A stretch of DNA of 64,000 nt, taken from NCBI RefSeq assembly GCF_027706745.1, contig NZ_JAQFWP010000037.1, positions 1-64,000 on the forward strand, in the 5' to 3' direction. Below are positions 7,570 through 16,630 of the stretch, one piece after another. The notes under the pieces were generated by a model. The model had not been told where the DNA came from and did not search any database. It saw nothing but the letters and a program-made list of their open reading frames with translations. The DNA is from Nocardiopsis suaedae. Its GTDB lineage: Bacteria > Actinomycetota > Actinomycetes > Streptosporangiales > Streptosporangiaceae. A program made the position numbers and the translations under genes. How positions within the stretch are numbered: the first letter of the stretch is position 1; each line of letters begins with the position of its first letter.

Positions 7570-8576
7570 TCGGCGAGGTCGCCCGCCGGTCCGGGGTGAG
7601 CACCCGGATGCTCCGGCACTACGACGCCCTGGGGCTGGTGCGGCCGACCGGCCGCACCGCCGGCGGCTACCGCGAGTACTCCGCCGAGGACGTCCGCAGG
7701 ATCTTCCACGTGGAGAGCCTGCGGTCCCTCGGGTTGTCGCTCAAGCAGATCGGGCGCGCCCTGGAGGACCCGGCCTTCGCCCCGGCCGCGCTGGTCGCCG
7801 ACCTCATCCGGGTGACGGAGGCGCGACTGGCCCGGGAGCAGGAGCTGCTCGACCGGCTCCGCGCGATCGGCACGTCGGCGCCGGGGGGCTGGCAGGACGT
7901 GCTGCGCGCCGTCGAGCTCATGCGCGGGCTCGACTCGGCGAGCCCCGCGCGCCGGAACCAGGCCGTCCTGTCCCGCTCGGAGGACGTGCCGGTCCCCGCC
8001 GAGCTGCTGGCCAAGGCGGTGTTGGAGGAGTCCGACCCGCACGTCGCCGGTGCCCTGCGCTGGGCGCTCGCGCGGTCGGGCGGCGACGCCGCGGAGGCAC
8101 TGGCCGCCGGAGCGCGCTCGCAGGACGTCGGCGTCCGGCGGCGCGCGGTGCAGGCGATCGCCGCGATGCCCGGGGCTCCGGGCACGTCCGCGGTTCTGGA
8201 GGAGGCCCTTGGGGATCCGGACGCCGCGGTGCGCCGCCACTCCGCCCTGGCCCTGGGCAGGCAGGGCGCGGCCGCCGCCGTGCCCGAGCTCGTCGCCATG
8301 GTGGTCGAGGGCGCCAACGACGTGGAGGCCGCGGAGGTCCTGGGGGTGCTGTCCCGGGACGCCGGTTGCGCGGAGCGGATCACGGCCGCCATCACCGACG
8401 AACTCGCCACACCCGGAGCGGACACCGCCACACGGATCCGCCTCACCCAGGCGCTGGTCGAACTCCCGGGAGAAGCGGCCCGGGAGATCCTGCGCGGGTT
8501 GACCCACGATGACGACAGCGCCGTCGCCCTGGTCGCCTCCGCCCTTCGAGCGGGGTGCGCCCCTATCCGGCGATGA
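7563..8576 (+). CDS. MerR regulator fused to HEAT repeats
   Basis: A 337-residue fusion. Residues 1-70 are a MerR winged helix (IGEVARRSGVSTRMLRHYDALGLVRP, GGYREYSAEDVRRI), 75-105 the dimerising coiled coil, and about 150-330 HEAT repeats (EALGDPDAAVRRHSALALGRQG, TATRIRLTQALVELPG). MerR proteins twist over-long promoters; here the sensing part appears to be a helical scaffold instead of a small-ligand pocket. It is translationally coupled to the HEAT gene and probably autoregulates the promoter at 6711-6741. The stop codon lies inside the left arm of the palindrome at 8568. Confidence 0.88.
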   Translation: MLIGEVARRSGVSTRMLRHYDALGLVRPTGRTAGGYREYSAEDVRRIFHVESLRSLGLSLKQIGRALEDPAFAPAALVADLIRVTEARLAREQELLDRLRAIGTSAPGGWQDVLRAVELMRGLDSASPARRNQAVLSRSEDVPVPAELLAKAVLEESDPHVAGALRWALARSGGDAAEALAAGARSQDVGVRRRAVQAIAAMPGAPGTSAVLEEALGDPDAAVRRHSALALGRQGAAAAVPELVAMVVEGANDVEAAEVLGVLSRDAGCAERITAAITDELATPGADTATRIRLTQALVELPGEAAREILRGLTHDDDSAVALVASALRAGCAPIRR

Positions 8577-8637
8577 TCTCGACAATGGTGCTGTCAAAAC
8601 CGCCGGAATGACAGCACCATTGTCGAGATCATCGCCG
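8568..8637. repeat. Perfect 29-bp palindromic element, copy 1
   Basis: Left arm 8568-8596 and right arm 8609-8637 are perfectly complementary, with the 12-base loop AAACCGCCGGAA. The MerR-HEAT stop codon (8574-8576) is within the left arm. The same loop core and stem ends recur at 57165-57228. It could end transcription from both sides, but the stem length and conserved loop point to a dispersed palindromic element. Confidence 0.9.
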
Positions 8638-9095
8638 AGGGGGCGGGCGAGGGGTGCAGGGGCGGATTGGGTGGTGGAATCGACACCTGCATCCACCAGA
8701 AAGCGCCGATTTCACGGCGCAGGATGCCCGAGCCCCGCTCCCGTGCCCGGTATGTGCCGCCCGTCGCCCGGCGGGCGCCGCGAACGCCGACAGCCCCGGC
8801 CCCCTGACCCCCGTGGCCTGCCGCCCGGCCGGGGACCGTTAGCGGGGTACCTGCCCAGCCGCTCACCCGGACCGCGAGCAGCCCGCCGCCCGGCAAGCAG
8901 GGCCGGGGAACCGCCCCGCTTCTGCCGTCGCCGCCATCGACGGCGACCACGCACACGCGACGCACTCGACAGCGCTGCGGGGTGGGGTGCTGGCCTGCGT
9001 CGTCGCCGCCCTCCACCCCACACCCCGCCGACCCTCCGCCCGGCCGGGGCCGTGGACGGGGCGCCGCCCCGGCTTCACGGGCGGGCGGGTCACGA
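8638..9095. other. Non-coding stretch between the MerR-HEAT gene and thiE
   Basis: About 460 bases without a convincing gene. Open frames here (for example 8594-9016 on the minus strand) have GC-skew composition, no ribosome-binding site and no family resemblance. It is the 3' region of both convergent flanking genes. Confidence 0.6.
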
Positions 9096-9752
9096 TCAGG
9101 ACAGAGGGTACTCCTCCAGCCTCCGCTTCAGGTCCTCCGCGGCTGCCCGGGGGTCCTCCGCCTCCGTGATCGCGCGGACCACGACCACCCGGCGGCCACC
9201 GGCCTCCAGCACCTCGCCCAGGTTCTCCGCGTCGATGCCCCCGATGGCGAACCACGGGCGCCCCTCCGCGAGCTCCGCGGCCCGGCGCACCAGCTCCAGC
9301 CCGGCGGCCGGGCGTCCCGGCTTGGTGGGGGTGGCCCAGGTCGGGCCGACGCAGAAGTAGTCCGTTCCGGCCTCCTTGGCCGACGCGGCCGCCACATCGG
9401 CGTTGTTGTTCGACCGGCCGATGAGGGGCCCATCGCCGATGATCTCGCGCGCGTACGGCACCGGCAGGTCGTTCTGCCCCAGGTGCAGCACGTCCGCACC
9501 CGCCGCGCGCGCGATGTCGGCGCGGTCGTTGACGGCCAGCAGCGCCCCGTGCCGGGCGCACGCCTCGCGCATGACCTCCAGGGCCTCCAGCTCCTGGCGC
9601 GCTTCCAGGCCCTTGTCCCGGAGCTGGACGATGTCCACACCTCCGGCGAGGGCCTCGTCCAGGAACGCGGCCAGGTCGCCCCGCTCCCGGCGGGCGTCGG
9701 TGCACAGGTACAGGCGGGCGCCGTCCAGGCGTTCGCGCAAGCTGTCGCTCAT
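9096..9752 (-). CDS. thiE: Thiamine phosphate synthase
   Basis: A 218-residue TIM-barrel enzyme joining HMP-pyrophosphate and the thiazole phosphate to thiamine monophosphate. Motifs: [29 protein letters not shown] (pyrophosphate/Mg site), [11 protein letters not shown] and FAIGGID. The frame stays open upstream, but the ATG at 9752 (MSDSLRERL) gives the family's usual length and N-terminus. It lies just left of the Rv2175c-like gene and the thiOSG operon, which supply the thiazole branch. Confidence 0.93.
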   Translation of the reverse strand: MSDSLRERLDGARLYLCTDARRERGDLAAFLDEALAGGVDIVQLRDKGLEARQELEALEVMREACARHGALLAVNDRADIARAAGADVLHLGQNDLPVPYAREIIGDGPLIGRSNNNADVAAASAKEAGTDYFCVGPTWATPTKPGRPAAGLELVRRAAELAEGRPWFAIGGIDAENLGEVLEAGGRRVVVVRAITEAEDPRAAAEDLKRRLEEYPLS

Positions 9753-9887
9753 CCGGCCAGGGTAGCGGTGCGCCGCCGCGCCGCGAGCGGAGCAGTGGAG
9801 CCGAAAGCGGTGCGGTCTCGGTCCACTCGGGCCGGCCTGGCCGCAGGGGCCTTCGGCGGACCCGGCGGAAGGCGCGGGCGGCGCCCC

Positions 9888-9943
9888 GCCGACGGCGGCC
9901 CCGGCCGACGGCGGCCCCGGCCGACGGCGGCCCCGGCCGACGG
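9888..9943. repeat. Tandem repeat, 16-base unit, 3.5 copies
   Basis: The unit GCCGACGGCGGCCCCG starts at 9888, 9904 and 9920, followed by a half copy ending at 9943. It lies in the 350-base gap 9753-10104 upstream of thiE, which otherwise shows no gene or motif I can support. Confidence 0.85.
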
Positions 9944-10104
9944 AGACGACGCCGCTCCGGCGGCCGCCTCTCGTCCATGCCCCTGCCGCCCCGGGAACCA
10001 CGGCGGCCGCGCAGGACACAGGGCGCGAGGCCCGCCCGTGCGGACCACCGCGTCAGCGGGCCACCGGGGCGCGCGCCCGTGGGAAGGCGCACGCCCGCGC
10101 GGCC

Positions 10105-10467
10105 TCAGAAGGCGCCGAGCGCCTGCGCCCTGCGCCGCACCTCCGTCCCGCGGTTCTCCACCAGGGCCTGCACCGGCGTGCCCGGCAGGGTGTCGTCCGG
10201 GGTGAAGAGCCACTCCAGCGCCTCCTCCTCGGAGAAGCCGCTGTCCGCCAGCAGGGTCAGGGTCCCCGGCAGCCCCTTGACGACGTCCCCGCCCGAGATG
10301 AACGCGGCCGGGATCATCACCTCTCCCCCGCGCTTCACGCCGAGCAGCCGGTGGTCGCGCATGTACTGCTTGACGCGGTTCGGGCCGACGCCCAGCGCCG
10401 TGCCCGCCTCTTTCAGGGTCATCCAGTCACCGACCAGGTCGCCGGCGCCGTTGTCTTTCTCAGTCAC
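10105..10467 (-). CDS. Rv2175c-family DNA-binding protein
   Basis: A 120-residue protein with a MerR/excisionase-like winged helix (DWMTLKEAGTALGVGPNRVKQYMRD, residues about 14-40) and the C-terminal domain of the Rv2175c family (LADSGFSEEEALEWLFTPDDTLPG). In Mycobacterium tuberculosis Rv2175c binds DNA and is phosphorylated by the adjacent kinase PknL. Here a PknL-like kinase lies 2.5 kb away beyond the thi operon. The GTG at 10467 matches the start of relatives; the frame continues upstream to 10548. Confidence 0.85.
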   Translation of the reverse strand: MTEKDNGAGDLVGDWMTLKEAGTALGVGPNRVKQYMRDHRLLGVKRGGEVMIPAAFISGGDVVKGLPGTLTLLADSGFSEEEALEWLFTPDDTLPGTPVQALVENRGTEVRRRAQALGAF

Positions 10468-10575
10468 GAACCCAATGTGCCACAGCCTCCGGACATCCAG
10501 GGCGCCTCGAGCACGCCGGGGCGCGCCGACTAGGATGGGGCACGTCATCCGCGGCGCACCGCCGGGATGGCGACG

Positions 10576-10668
10576 TCCCCGCGGGAGCCGGGTGGGACCC
10601 GGCTGAGAGGGGGGCTGCCGCCCCCGACCGCACGAACCTGATCCGGGTCATACCGGCGAAGGGAGCGG
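10576..10668 (+). promoter_or_regulatory. TPP riboswitch (THI element)
   Basis: Signature blocks are in order: GGGAGCC near 10583, GGCTGAGAGG at 10601-10610, ACCGCACGAACCTGATCCGG near 10627-10646, and TACCGGCGAAGGGA at 10651-10664. It ends just before the thiO start (10680), so thiamine pyrophosphate binding would be expected to hide the ribosome-binding site or stop transcription of thiO-thiS-thiG. Confidence 0.96.
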
Positions 10669-10679
10669 TGAGAGAACCC

Positions 10680-11915
10680 ATGCCCGAACACCCGTCCGGC
10701 CCGTTCGACGCGGTGGTCGCCGGGGGCGGCCTGATCGGTCTGGCCACCGCCTGGCGCGCCGCCCGCCGCGGCCTGCGCACCGCCGTCGTCGCCCCCTCCG
10801 CCGAACCCGCCGCCGCCTCCGGGGTCGCCGCGGGCATGCTCACCCCCGCCACCGAGGCGGTCTTCGGCGAGGAGGGGCTGATGCGCCTGGGCGCCGCCTC
10901 GCGCGACCGCTACCCCTCCTTCGTCGCCGAGGTGGAGGCCGACGCGGGCGCCCCGGCCGGGTACCGCGCCCGCGGCACCCTGCAGATCGCCTTCGACACC
11001 GACGACCTGGCCCGCCTGGCCGACCTGGGCGAGCTGCAGTCCCGGCTGGGCCTGAAGGCCGAGCGCATCACCTCCCGCGAGTGCCGCCGCCTGGAACCGA
11101 TGCTCGCCCCGCACGTGCGCGGCGGCGTGCACGCCCCCGACGACCACTCGGTGGACCCGCGCCGCCTGGCCGCCGCCCTGCGCCGGGCCGCCACCGCCCG
11201 CGGAACCGTGTTCGTCGCCGACCGCGCCGCCGAGGTGCTGTGCGCGGGCGGCGCGGTGCGCGGCCTGCGCACGGCCTCCGGCGCCGAGTTGGCCGCCGAC
11301 CGTGTGGTCCTGGCCGCCGGGGCCTGGACCGCCGACATCGGCGGACTGCCGGAGGGCGTGCTGCCCCCGCTGCGCCCGGTCAAGGGCCAGCTGCTGCGGC
11401 TGCGCACCCCCGCGGGAGAGGAGCCGGTCGTCACCCGCACGGTGCGCGGCCTGGTCAAGGGCGCCCCCGTGTACCTGGTGCCGCGCGACGACGGCGAGAT
11501 CGTGCTCGGCGCCACCCAGGAGGAGCGGGGCCGGGACACCCGCCTCACCGCGGGCGGCGTGTACGAGCTGCTGCGCGACGCCCACGAGCTGGTCCCCGGC
11601 GTCAGCGAGCTGGAGATCGCCGAGGCCTGCGTGGGCCTGCGCCCCGGCTCGCCCGACAACGGCCCGCTGCTGGGCCCGCTCGGCCCGCCCGCTCCCGCGG
11701 GCCTGCACCTGGCCGCCGGGCACCACCGGCACGGGGTGCTGCTCACCCCCGCCACCGCCGACGCCATGGCCGCCGCCCTGCTGGGCGAGGCCCTGCCGGA
11801 GGAGGCGCTCCCCTTCGCCGCGGCCCGCTTCGCCCCGGGGGCGCGGGCGGACGGCCCCGGGCGGGGCGCCGGAGCCCCCGGCGGACACGACGGACGCGAC
11901 CGAGAGGAGTCCTGA
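10680..11915 (+). CDS. thiO: Glycine oxidase ThiO
   Basis: A 411-residue FAD-dependent amine oxidase that makes the iminoglycine used for thiazole assembly. The dinucleotide-binding motif VVAGGGLIGLATAW is at the N-terminus, and the C-terminus has VGLRPGSPDNGPLLG and HHRHGVLLTPATA, typical of the DAO family. The ATG at 10680 has GAGAG just upstream; a GTG at 10668 overlaps the riboswitch and is less likely. First gene of thiO-thiS-thiG under the TPP riboswitch. Confidence 0.93.
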   Translation: MPEHPSGPFDAVVAGGGLIGLATAWRAARRGLRTAVVAPSAEPAAASGVAAGMLTPATEAVFGEEGLMRLGAASRDRYPSFVAEVEADAGAPAGYRARGTLQIAFDTDDLARLADLGELQSRLGLKAERITSRECRRLEPMLAPHVRGGVHAPDDHSVDPRRLAAALRRAATARGTVFVADRAAEVLCAGGAVRGLRTASGAELAADRVVLAAGAWTADIGGLPEGVLPPLRPVKGQLLRLRTPAGEEPVVTRTVRGLVKGAPVYLVPRDDGEIVLGATQEERGRDTRLTAGGVYELLRDAHELVPGVSELEIAEACVGLRPGSPDNGPLLGPLGPPAPAGLHLAAGHHRHGVLLTPATADAMAAALLGEALPEEALPFAAARFAPGARADGPGRGAGAPGGHDGRDREES

Positions 11916-11918
11916 AGC

Positions 11919-12969
<1,051 letters not shown>

Positions 12970-12980
12970 ACTCGCCTCCC

Positions 12981-14993
12981 GTGGACAGTACGACTCCCGA
13001 CCCGCTGATCGGTGCGACGCTCGACCGTCGCTACGTCGTCGAGTCGCGTGTCGCGGGCGGCGGGATGGCCACGGTGTACCTCGCCCACGACCTGCGGCTC
13101 GACCGGCGCCTCGCGTTGAAGGTCATGCACCCGTCGCTCGCCCAGGACCCGGACTTCGTGCGGCGCTTCATCAACGAGGCGCACTCGGTGGCCAAGCTCT
13201 CCCACCCCAGCGTGGTGCAGGTCTTCGACCAGGGAGAGGACCAGGGCACGGTGTTCCTGGCCATGGAGTACGTGCCGGGGCGGACCCTGCGCGACGTGCT
13301 CACCGCGATGGGCCGCCTCGGCCCGGCCGAGGCGGCGCGGGTCATGGGCCCGGTGCTGTCGGCGCTGGGCGCGGCGCACCAGGCGGGCATGGTGCACCGG
13401 GACGTGAAGCCGGAGAACGTGCTGCTCACCGAGGACGGCGGGGTGAAGGTCGCCGACTTCGGGCTGGCCCGCGCGGTGGAGTCGGCCGGGCAGGGCATGA
13501 CCAAGACCGGCACGCTCATGGGCACCGCCGCCTACCTGGCGCCGGAGCAGATCGAGCGGGGCGCCTCCGACGCGCGCTCCGACGTGTACGCGTCCGGGGT
13601 GATGTTCTACGAGCTGCTCACCGGTGAGCAGCCGCACACCGGCGACACCCCGATCGCGGTGGCCTACAAGCACGTCAACGAGGACGTGCCGCGGCCCTCG
13701 CGGATGGTCGCCGGGGTGCCGCAGGCGATCGACGACCTGGTGGCGCGCGCCACCGAGCGCGACCCGCGCTACCGCCCCGGGGACGCCGCGCAGTTCCACG
13801 CGCTGCTGCTGCAGGCGACCGGCGGGGGCGAGAGCGGCCCGCACGCCTCGTTCGCGGCCGCGGCGGCGGGCGCGGGGGCCGCGGCGGCAGCACCGCCTCC
13901 GCCGGAGGCCCCTCCCGCTGGCCCACCCGGGAACGGGGCGGGCGGCACCGCTCCGCAGGGTCCGCCTCCCGAGGCGGCCGTGTCGCACACCGCGGTCGTC
14001 GGCCCGCCGCCAGGGGGAGCAGGCGGCGGCAATGACACGCTCATCGTGCAGTCGGGCGGCGGCCAAGGCGGATTCGACGGCTACGACGCGTACGACGACG
14101 ATCCGGGGGCCGCTCCGCTGTGGCGCCGCAAGAGCGTGCTGGCGGTGGTCGCCGGCGTGCTCGCGGTCGTGCTCCTGGGGTCGGGCTGGTGGTACTTCGC
14201 CGGGCGCTACACGGAGGTCCCCGACATCGTCGGCAAGGACCAGGAGGCCGCCCAGGCGCTCTTGGCCGACTCCGGGCTGAAGATGTCGCTCGCCGACGGC
14301 GAGGTCTACAGCGACGACGCCGACCCGGGGCAGGTCGGCAAGGCGTCCCCGGCCATCGGTGAGCAGATCCTGCCGGGCGAGACGGTCACGCTCCAGCTCT
14401 CCAAGGGGCCGCGCACCGTGGAGCTGCCCGACGTGACCGGCGAGCCGGTGGAGAACGCCCGCAAGACCCTGGAGGACGCCGGGTTCGCCACCGTCGAGGA
14501 GGAGGAGTCCGAGTCGCGGGACGCCGCCCCGGGCACGGTGCTGTCGACCGACCCCGAGCCCGAGGAGATGGCCGACCGCGAGGGCGCCGTGCACCTGACG
14601 GTCAGTGCCGGGTTCGACGTACCGGACGTGACCGGGAAGAAGCAGGACGCGGCCCGCAGCGAGCTGGAGCAGGCCGGCCTCACGGTCGCCGTGGAGTCCA
14701 AGCCCAGCGACGACGTCCCCAAGGGGGAGGTCATGTCGCAGAATCCCGGCGGGGGCACCACCGTGGGCACCGGGGACCGGGTCACCATCACCGTCTCCAG
14801 CGGGCCCAAGGAGATCGAGATCCCGGACGTGCGGGGCAAGAAGGTCGGCCAGGCGCGCAAGCAGCTCGAGGAGCTGGGCTTCAAGGTGAAGGTCACCAAG
14901 ATCCTCGGCGGGGACCGGGTCGCCGACTACAACCCCAAGGGCAAGGCGAAGAAGGGCGACGAGATCGAGCTGATCGTCACCCCGTTCGGCTGA
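12981..14993 (+). CDS. PASTA-domain Ser/Thr protein kinase (PknL/PknB-like)
   Basis: A 670-residue transmembrane kinase. The kinase domain (about 18-275) has GGGMATVY, Lys47, HRDVKPEN (Asp141), DFG (159-161) and APEQ. A Pro/Ala/Gly linker follows, then one membrane helix (about 384-405) and four PASTA domains (about 410-670) starting PDIVG, PDVTG, PDVTG and PDVRG. PASTA domains bind peptidoglycan fragments, so the kinase likely couples cell-wall state to cytoplasmic targets. The GTG at 12981 aligns with the family N-terminus (DPLIGATLDRRY). By synteny it corresponds to mycobacterial PknL, which lacks PASTA domains. Confidence 0.93.
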   Translation: MDSTTPDPLIGATLDRRYVVESRVAGGGMATVYLAHDLRLDRRLALKVMHPSLAQDPDFVRRFINEAHSVAKLSHPSVVQVFDQGEDQGTVFLAMEYVPGRTLRDVLTAMGRLGPAEAARVMGPVLSALGAAHQAGMVHRDVKPENVLLTEDGGVKVADFGLARAVESAGQGMTKTGTLMGTAAYLAPEQIERGASDARSDVYASGVMFYELLTGEQPHTGDTPIAVAYKHVNEDVPRPSRMVAGVPQAIDDLVARATERDPRYRPGDAAQFHALLLQATGGGESGPHASFAAAAAGAGAAAAAPPPPEAPPAGPPGNGAGGTAPQGPPPEAAVSHTAVVGPPPGGAGGGNDTLIVQSGGGQGGFDGYDAYDDDPGAAPLWRRKSVLAVVAGVLAVVLLGSGWWYFAGRYTEVPDIVGKDQEAAQALLADSGLKMSLADGEVYSDDADPGQVGKASPAIGEQILPGETVTLQLSKGPRTVELPDVTGEPVENARKTLEDAGFATVEEEESESRDAAPGTVLSTDPEPEEMADREGAVHLTVSAGFDVPDVTGKKQDAARSELEQAGLTVAVESKPSDDVPKGEVMSQNPGGGTTVGTGDRVTITVSSGPKEIEIPDVRGKKVGQARKQLEELGFKVKVTKILGGDRVADYNPKGKAKKGDEIELIVTPFG

Positions 14994-15075
14994 GCAGGTC
15001 CGTTCGGCTGACCGCGTCCGACCGGCCGGGTGCGCGTGGCCGCCCCCGGCCACAGCGGCTCCCGACCGCGCTCCC

Positions 15076-15106
15076 CGGCCCGGCACCGCCCATCGGTGCC
15101 GGGCCG
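15076..15106 (+). terminator. Terminator after the PASTA kinase
   Basis: Perfect 13-bp stem CGGCCCGGCACCG / CGGTGCCGGGCCG with the loop CCCAT, 83 bases past the kinase stop. No clear U-tract. Confidence 0.65.
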
Positions 15107-15200
15107 CGCGCGTCACCTCCCCGGCCGCCGGGGGCGCCCCGGACACTCCGGGCGCGCCCGCGCTACCCCGCCGTTACGCTGCGCCGTTAAGGTGCCCGGC

Positions 15201-15911
15201 ATGGAGAGCGACGACGCGGCGGGCACCGCGCCCGGGGACGGGCGGCAGGTCAGGGTGATGGTGGTCGACGACCACCCGATGTGGCGGGACGCGGTCGCCC
15301 GGGACCTGTCCGAGGCCGGGTTCGAGGTGGTGGCCACCGCCGGGGACGGCGCCAAGGCGCTGCGCGTGGCCCCGGCCGCGCGACCCACCGTGGTCCTGCT
15401 GGACCTCCAGCTCCCCGACCTGTCCGGGGTGGAGGTGACCGCCCGGCTGCTGGCCGGTGGGGACGGCGCCGACGGGCCCGCCCCCCGGGTGCTGATCCTG
15501 TCGGCGAGCGGGGAGCACCGCGACGTGCTGGACGCGGTCAAGGCCGGGGCCACCGGCTACCTGGTCAAGTCGGCCGGGCGCGAGGAGCTGCTGGAGGCGG
15601 TGCGCGGGGTGCACCGGGGCGAGGCCGTGTTCACGCCGGGCCTGGCCGGGCTGGTGCTGGGCGAGTACCGCCGCCTGGCCGCCGACCCCTCCCCCGCCGA
15701 TGAGGAGGACCCCGCGCCGGAGCTGACCCGCCGCGAGACCGAGGTGCTGCGCCTGGTGGCCAAGGGACTGGAGTACAAGGCCATCGCGTCGCGGCTGGGC
15801 ATCGCGCACCGGACGGTGCAGAACCACGTCCAGAACACCCTCACCAAGCTCCAGCTCCACAACCGCGCCCAGCTGGTGCGCTACGCGATCGAGAGGAACC
15901 TCGACGAGTAG
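15201..15911 (+). CDS. LuxR-type response regulator (MacR-like)
   Basis: A 236-residue NarL-type regulator. The receiver (about 18-140) has the acidic pair in VVDDHP, the phospho-acceptor Asp68 in VVLLDLQLPD and Lys in GYLVKSAG; the C-terminal HTH (about 170-232) reads LTRRETEVLRLVAKGLEYKAIASRLGIAHRTVQNHV. It closely resembles MacR of the Streptomyces MacRS system, which controls differentiation and antibiotic production. The MacS-like kinase is not adjacent but 11 kb downstream (27166). The start is ATG 15201, although the frame extends upstream. Confidence 0.88.
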   Translation: MESDDAAGTAPGDGRQVRVMVVDDHPMWRDAVARDLSEAGFEVVATAGDGAKALRVAPAARPTVVLLDLQLPDLSGVEVTARLLAGGDGADGPAPRVLILSASGEHRDVLDAVKAGATGYLVKSAGREELLEAVRGVHRGEAVFTPGLAGLVLGEYRRLAADPSPADEEDPAPELTRRETEVLRLVAKGLEYKAIASRLGIAHRTVQNHVQNTLTKLQLHNRAQLVRYAIERNLDE

Positions 15912-15967
15912 TCTGAAAACCCTGCGGGACCGGTGAACGGTGCACGACAATCCTGGGGACGGTACTC

Positions 15968-16576
15968 ATGGCACGGAGGCCGGAAGTGACAGTCACGACA
16001 CCCGACAGCGCGGTCGACCTGTTCAAGACGCTGGACGAGCTCGACGTCCCCAGGGGTTATCGCGCGGAGATCTTGAGGGAAGCGGAGATCACCGTGTCGC
16101 CACCCCCCATCGGCAAGCACCAGCGCACGGTGATGGAGATGCTGTGGCAGTTCCAATCCCACCTTCCAGCGGGGTACGGAACCGAGGTGCACCTTGAGAT
16201 CAGGATGCACCACATCCTCAAGAGCACCATCCCCGACCTTTTCGTGGCACCAGAGCCCGCCTTGGACGTCGAGGACCACTTCGTCTCCCCGGATGACGTG
16301 ATCCTGGCGGCGGAGGTCGTCTCCCGTTCCAACGCGGACAACGACCGTGTGGCGAAGCTGGGCATCTATGCGGCCGCAGAGATACCGCTGTACCTGTTGG
16401 TCGACCCGATCAAGGCGTCCACGACCCTGTACTTCTCCCCGGAGCACGGGCACTACACGGAAAACGTGACCGCTCCGTTCGGCAAGGGCGTGAGGATTCC
16501 CGAGCCCTTCGGGTTCAAGCTGGACACATCGCGCTTCCGCACGTACGGACGCACCGACGCGGCCACGCACTCTTGA
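15968..16576 (+). CDS. Uma2-family (DUF820) putative endonuclease
   Basis: A 202-residue protein of the Uma2/DUF820 family, which has a PD-(D/E)XK nuclease-like fold. Visible signature: GKHQRTVMEMLWQF, PDLFVAPEP (Asp), LAAEVVSRSN (Glu) and AAAEIPLYLLVD. These proteins are abundant in actinomycetes; their biological role is unsettled. GGGGACGG precedes the ATG. It stands alone, converging with glpK, and its GC and codon choice are slightly less biased than its neighbours. Confidence 0.85.
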   Translation: MARRPEVTVTTPDSAVDLFKTLDELDVPRGYRAEILREAEITVSPPPIGKHQRTVMEMLWQFQSHLPAGYGTEVHLEIRMHHILKSTIPDLFVAPEPALDVEDHFVSPDDVILAAEVVSRSNADNDRVAKLGIYAAAEIPLYLLVDPIKASTTLYFSPEHGHYTENVTAPFGKGVRIPEPFGFKLDTSRFRTYGRTDAATHS

Positions 16577-16578
16577 CG

Positions 16579-16613
16579 GGGCGGGCGGAACGCCTCCCGG
16601 CACCCGCCCGCCC
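16579..16613. terminator. Hairpin between convergent Uma2 and glpK genes
   Basis: An 8-bp stem (GGGCGGGC at 16579-16586 with GCCCGCCC at 16606-16613) fills most of the 54-base gap between the two stop codons, so it could serve both genes. Confidence 0.45.
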
Positions 16614-16630
16614 TCACCCGTCTTCCCGCC

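Noticed and set aside
8594-9016. A 140-codon ORF on the minus strand after the MerR-HEAT gene
   Set aside because: It partly overlaps the palindrome, has no ribosome-binding site and no recognisable family.
9888-9943. CRISPR-like array
   Set aside because: The repeat units are contiguous with no spacers; it is a simple tandem repeat. The same applies to 47591-47643.
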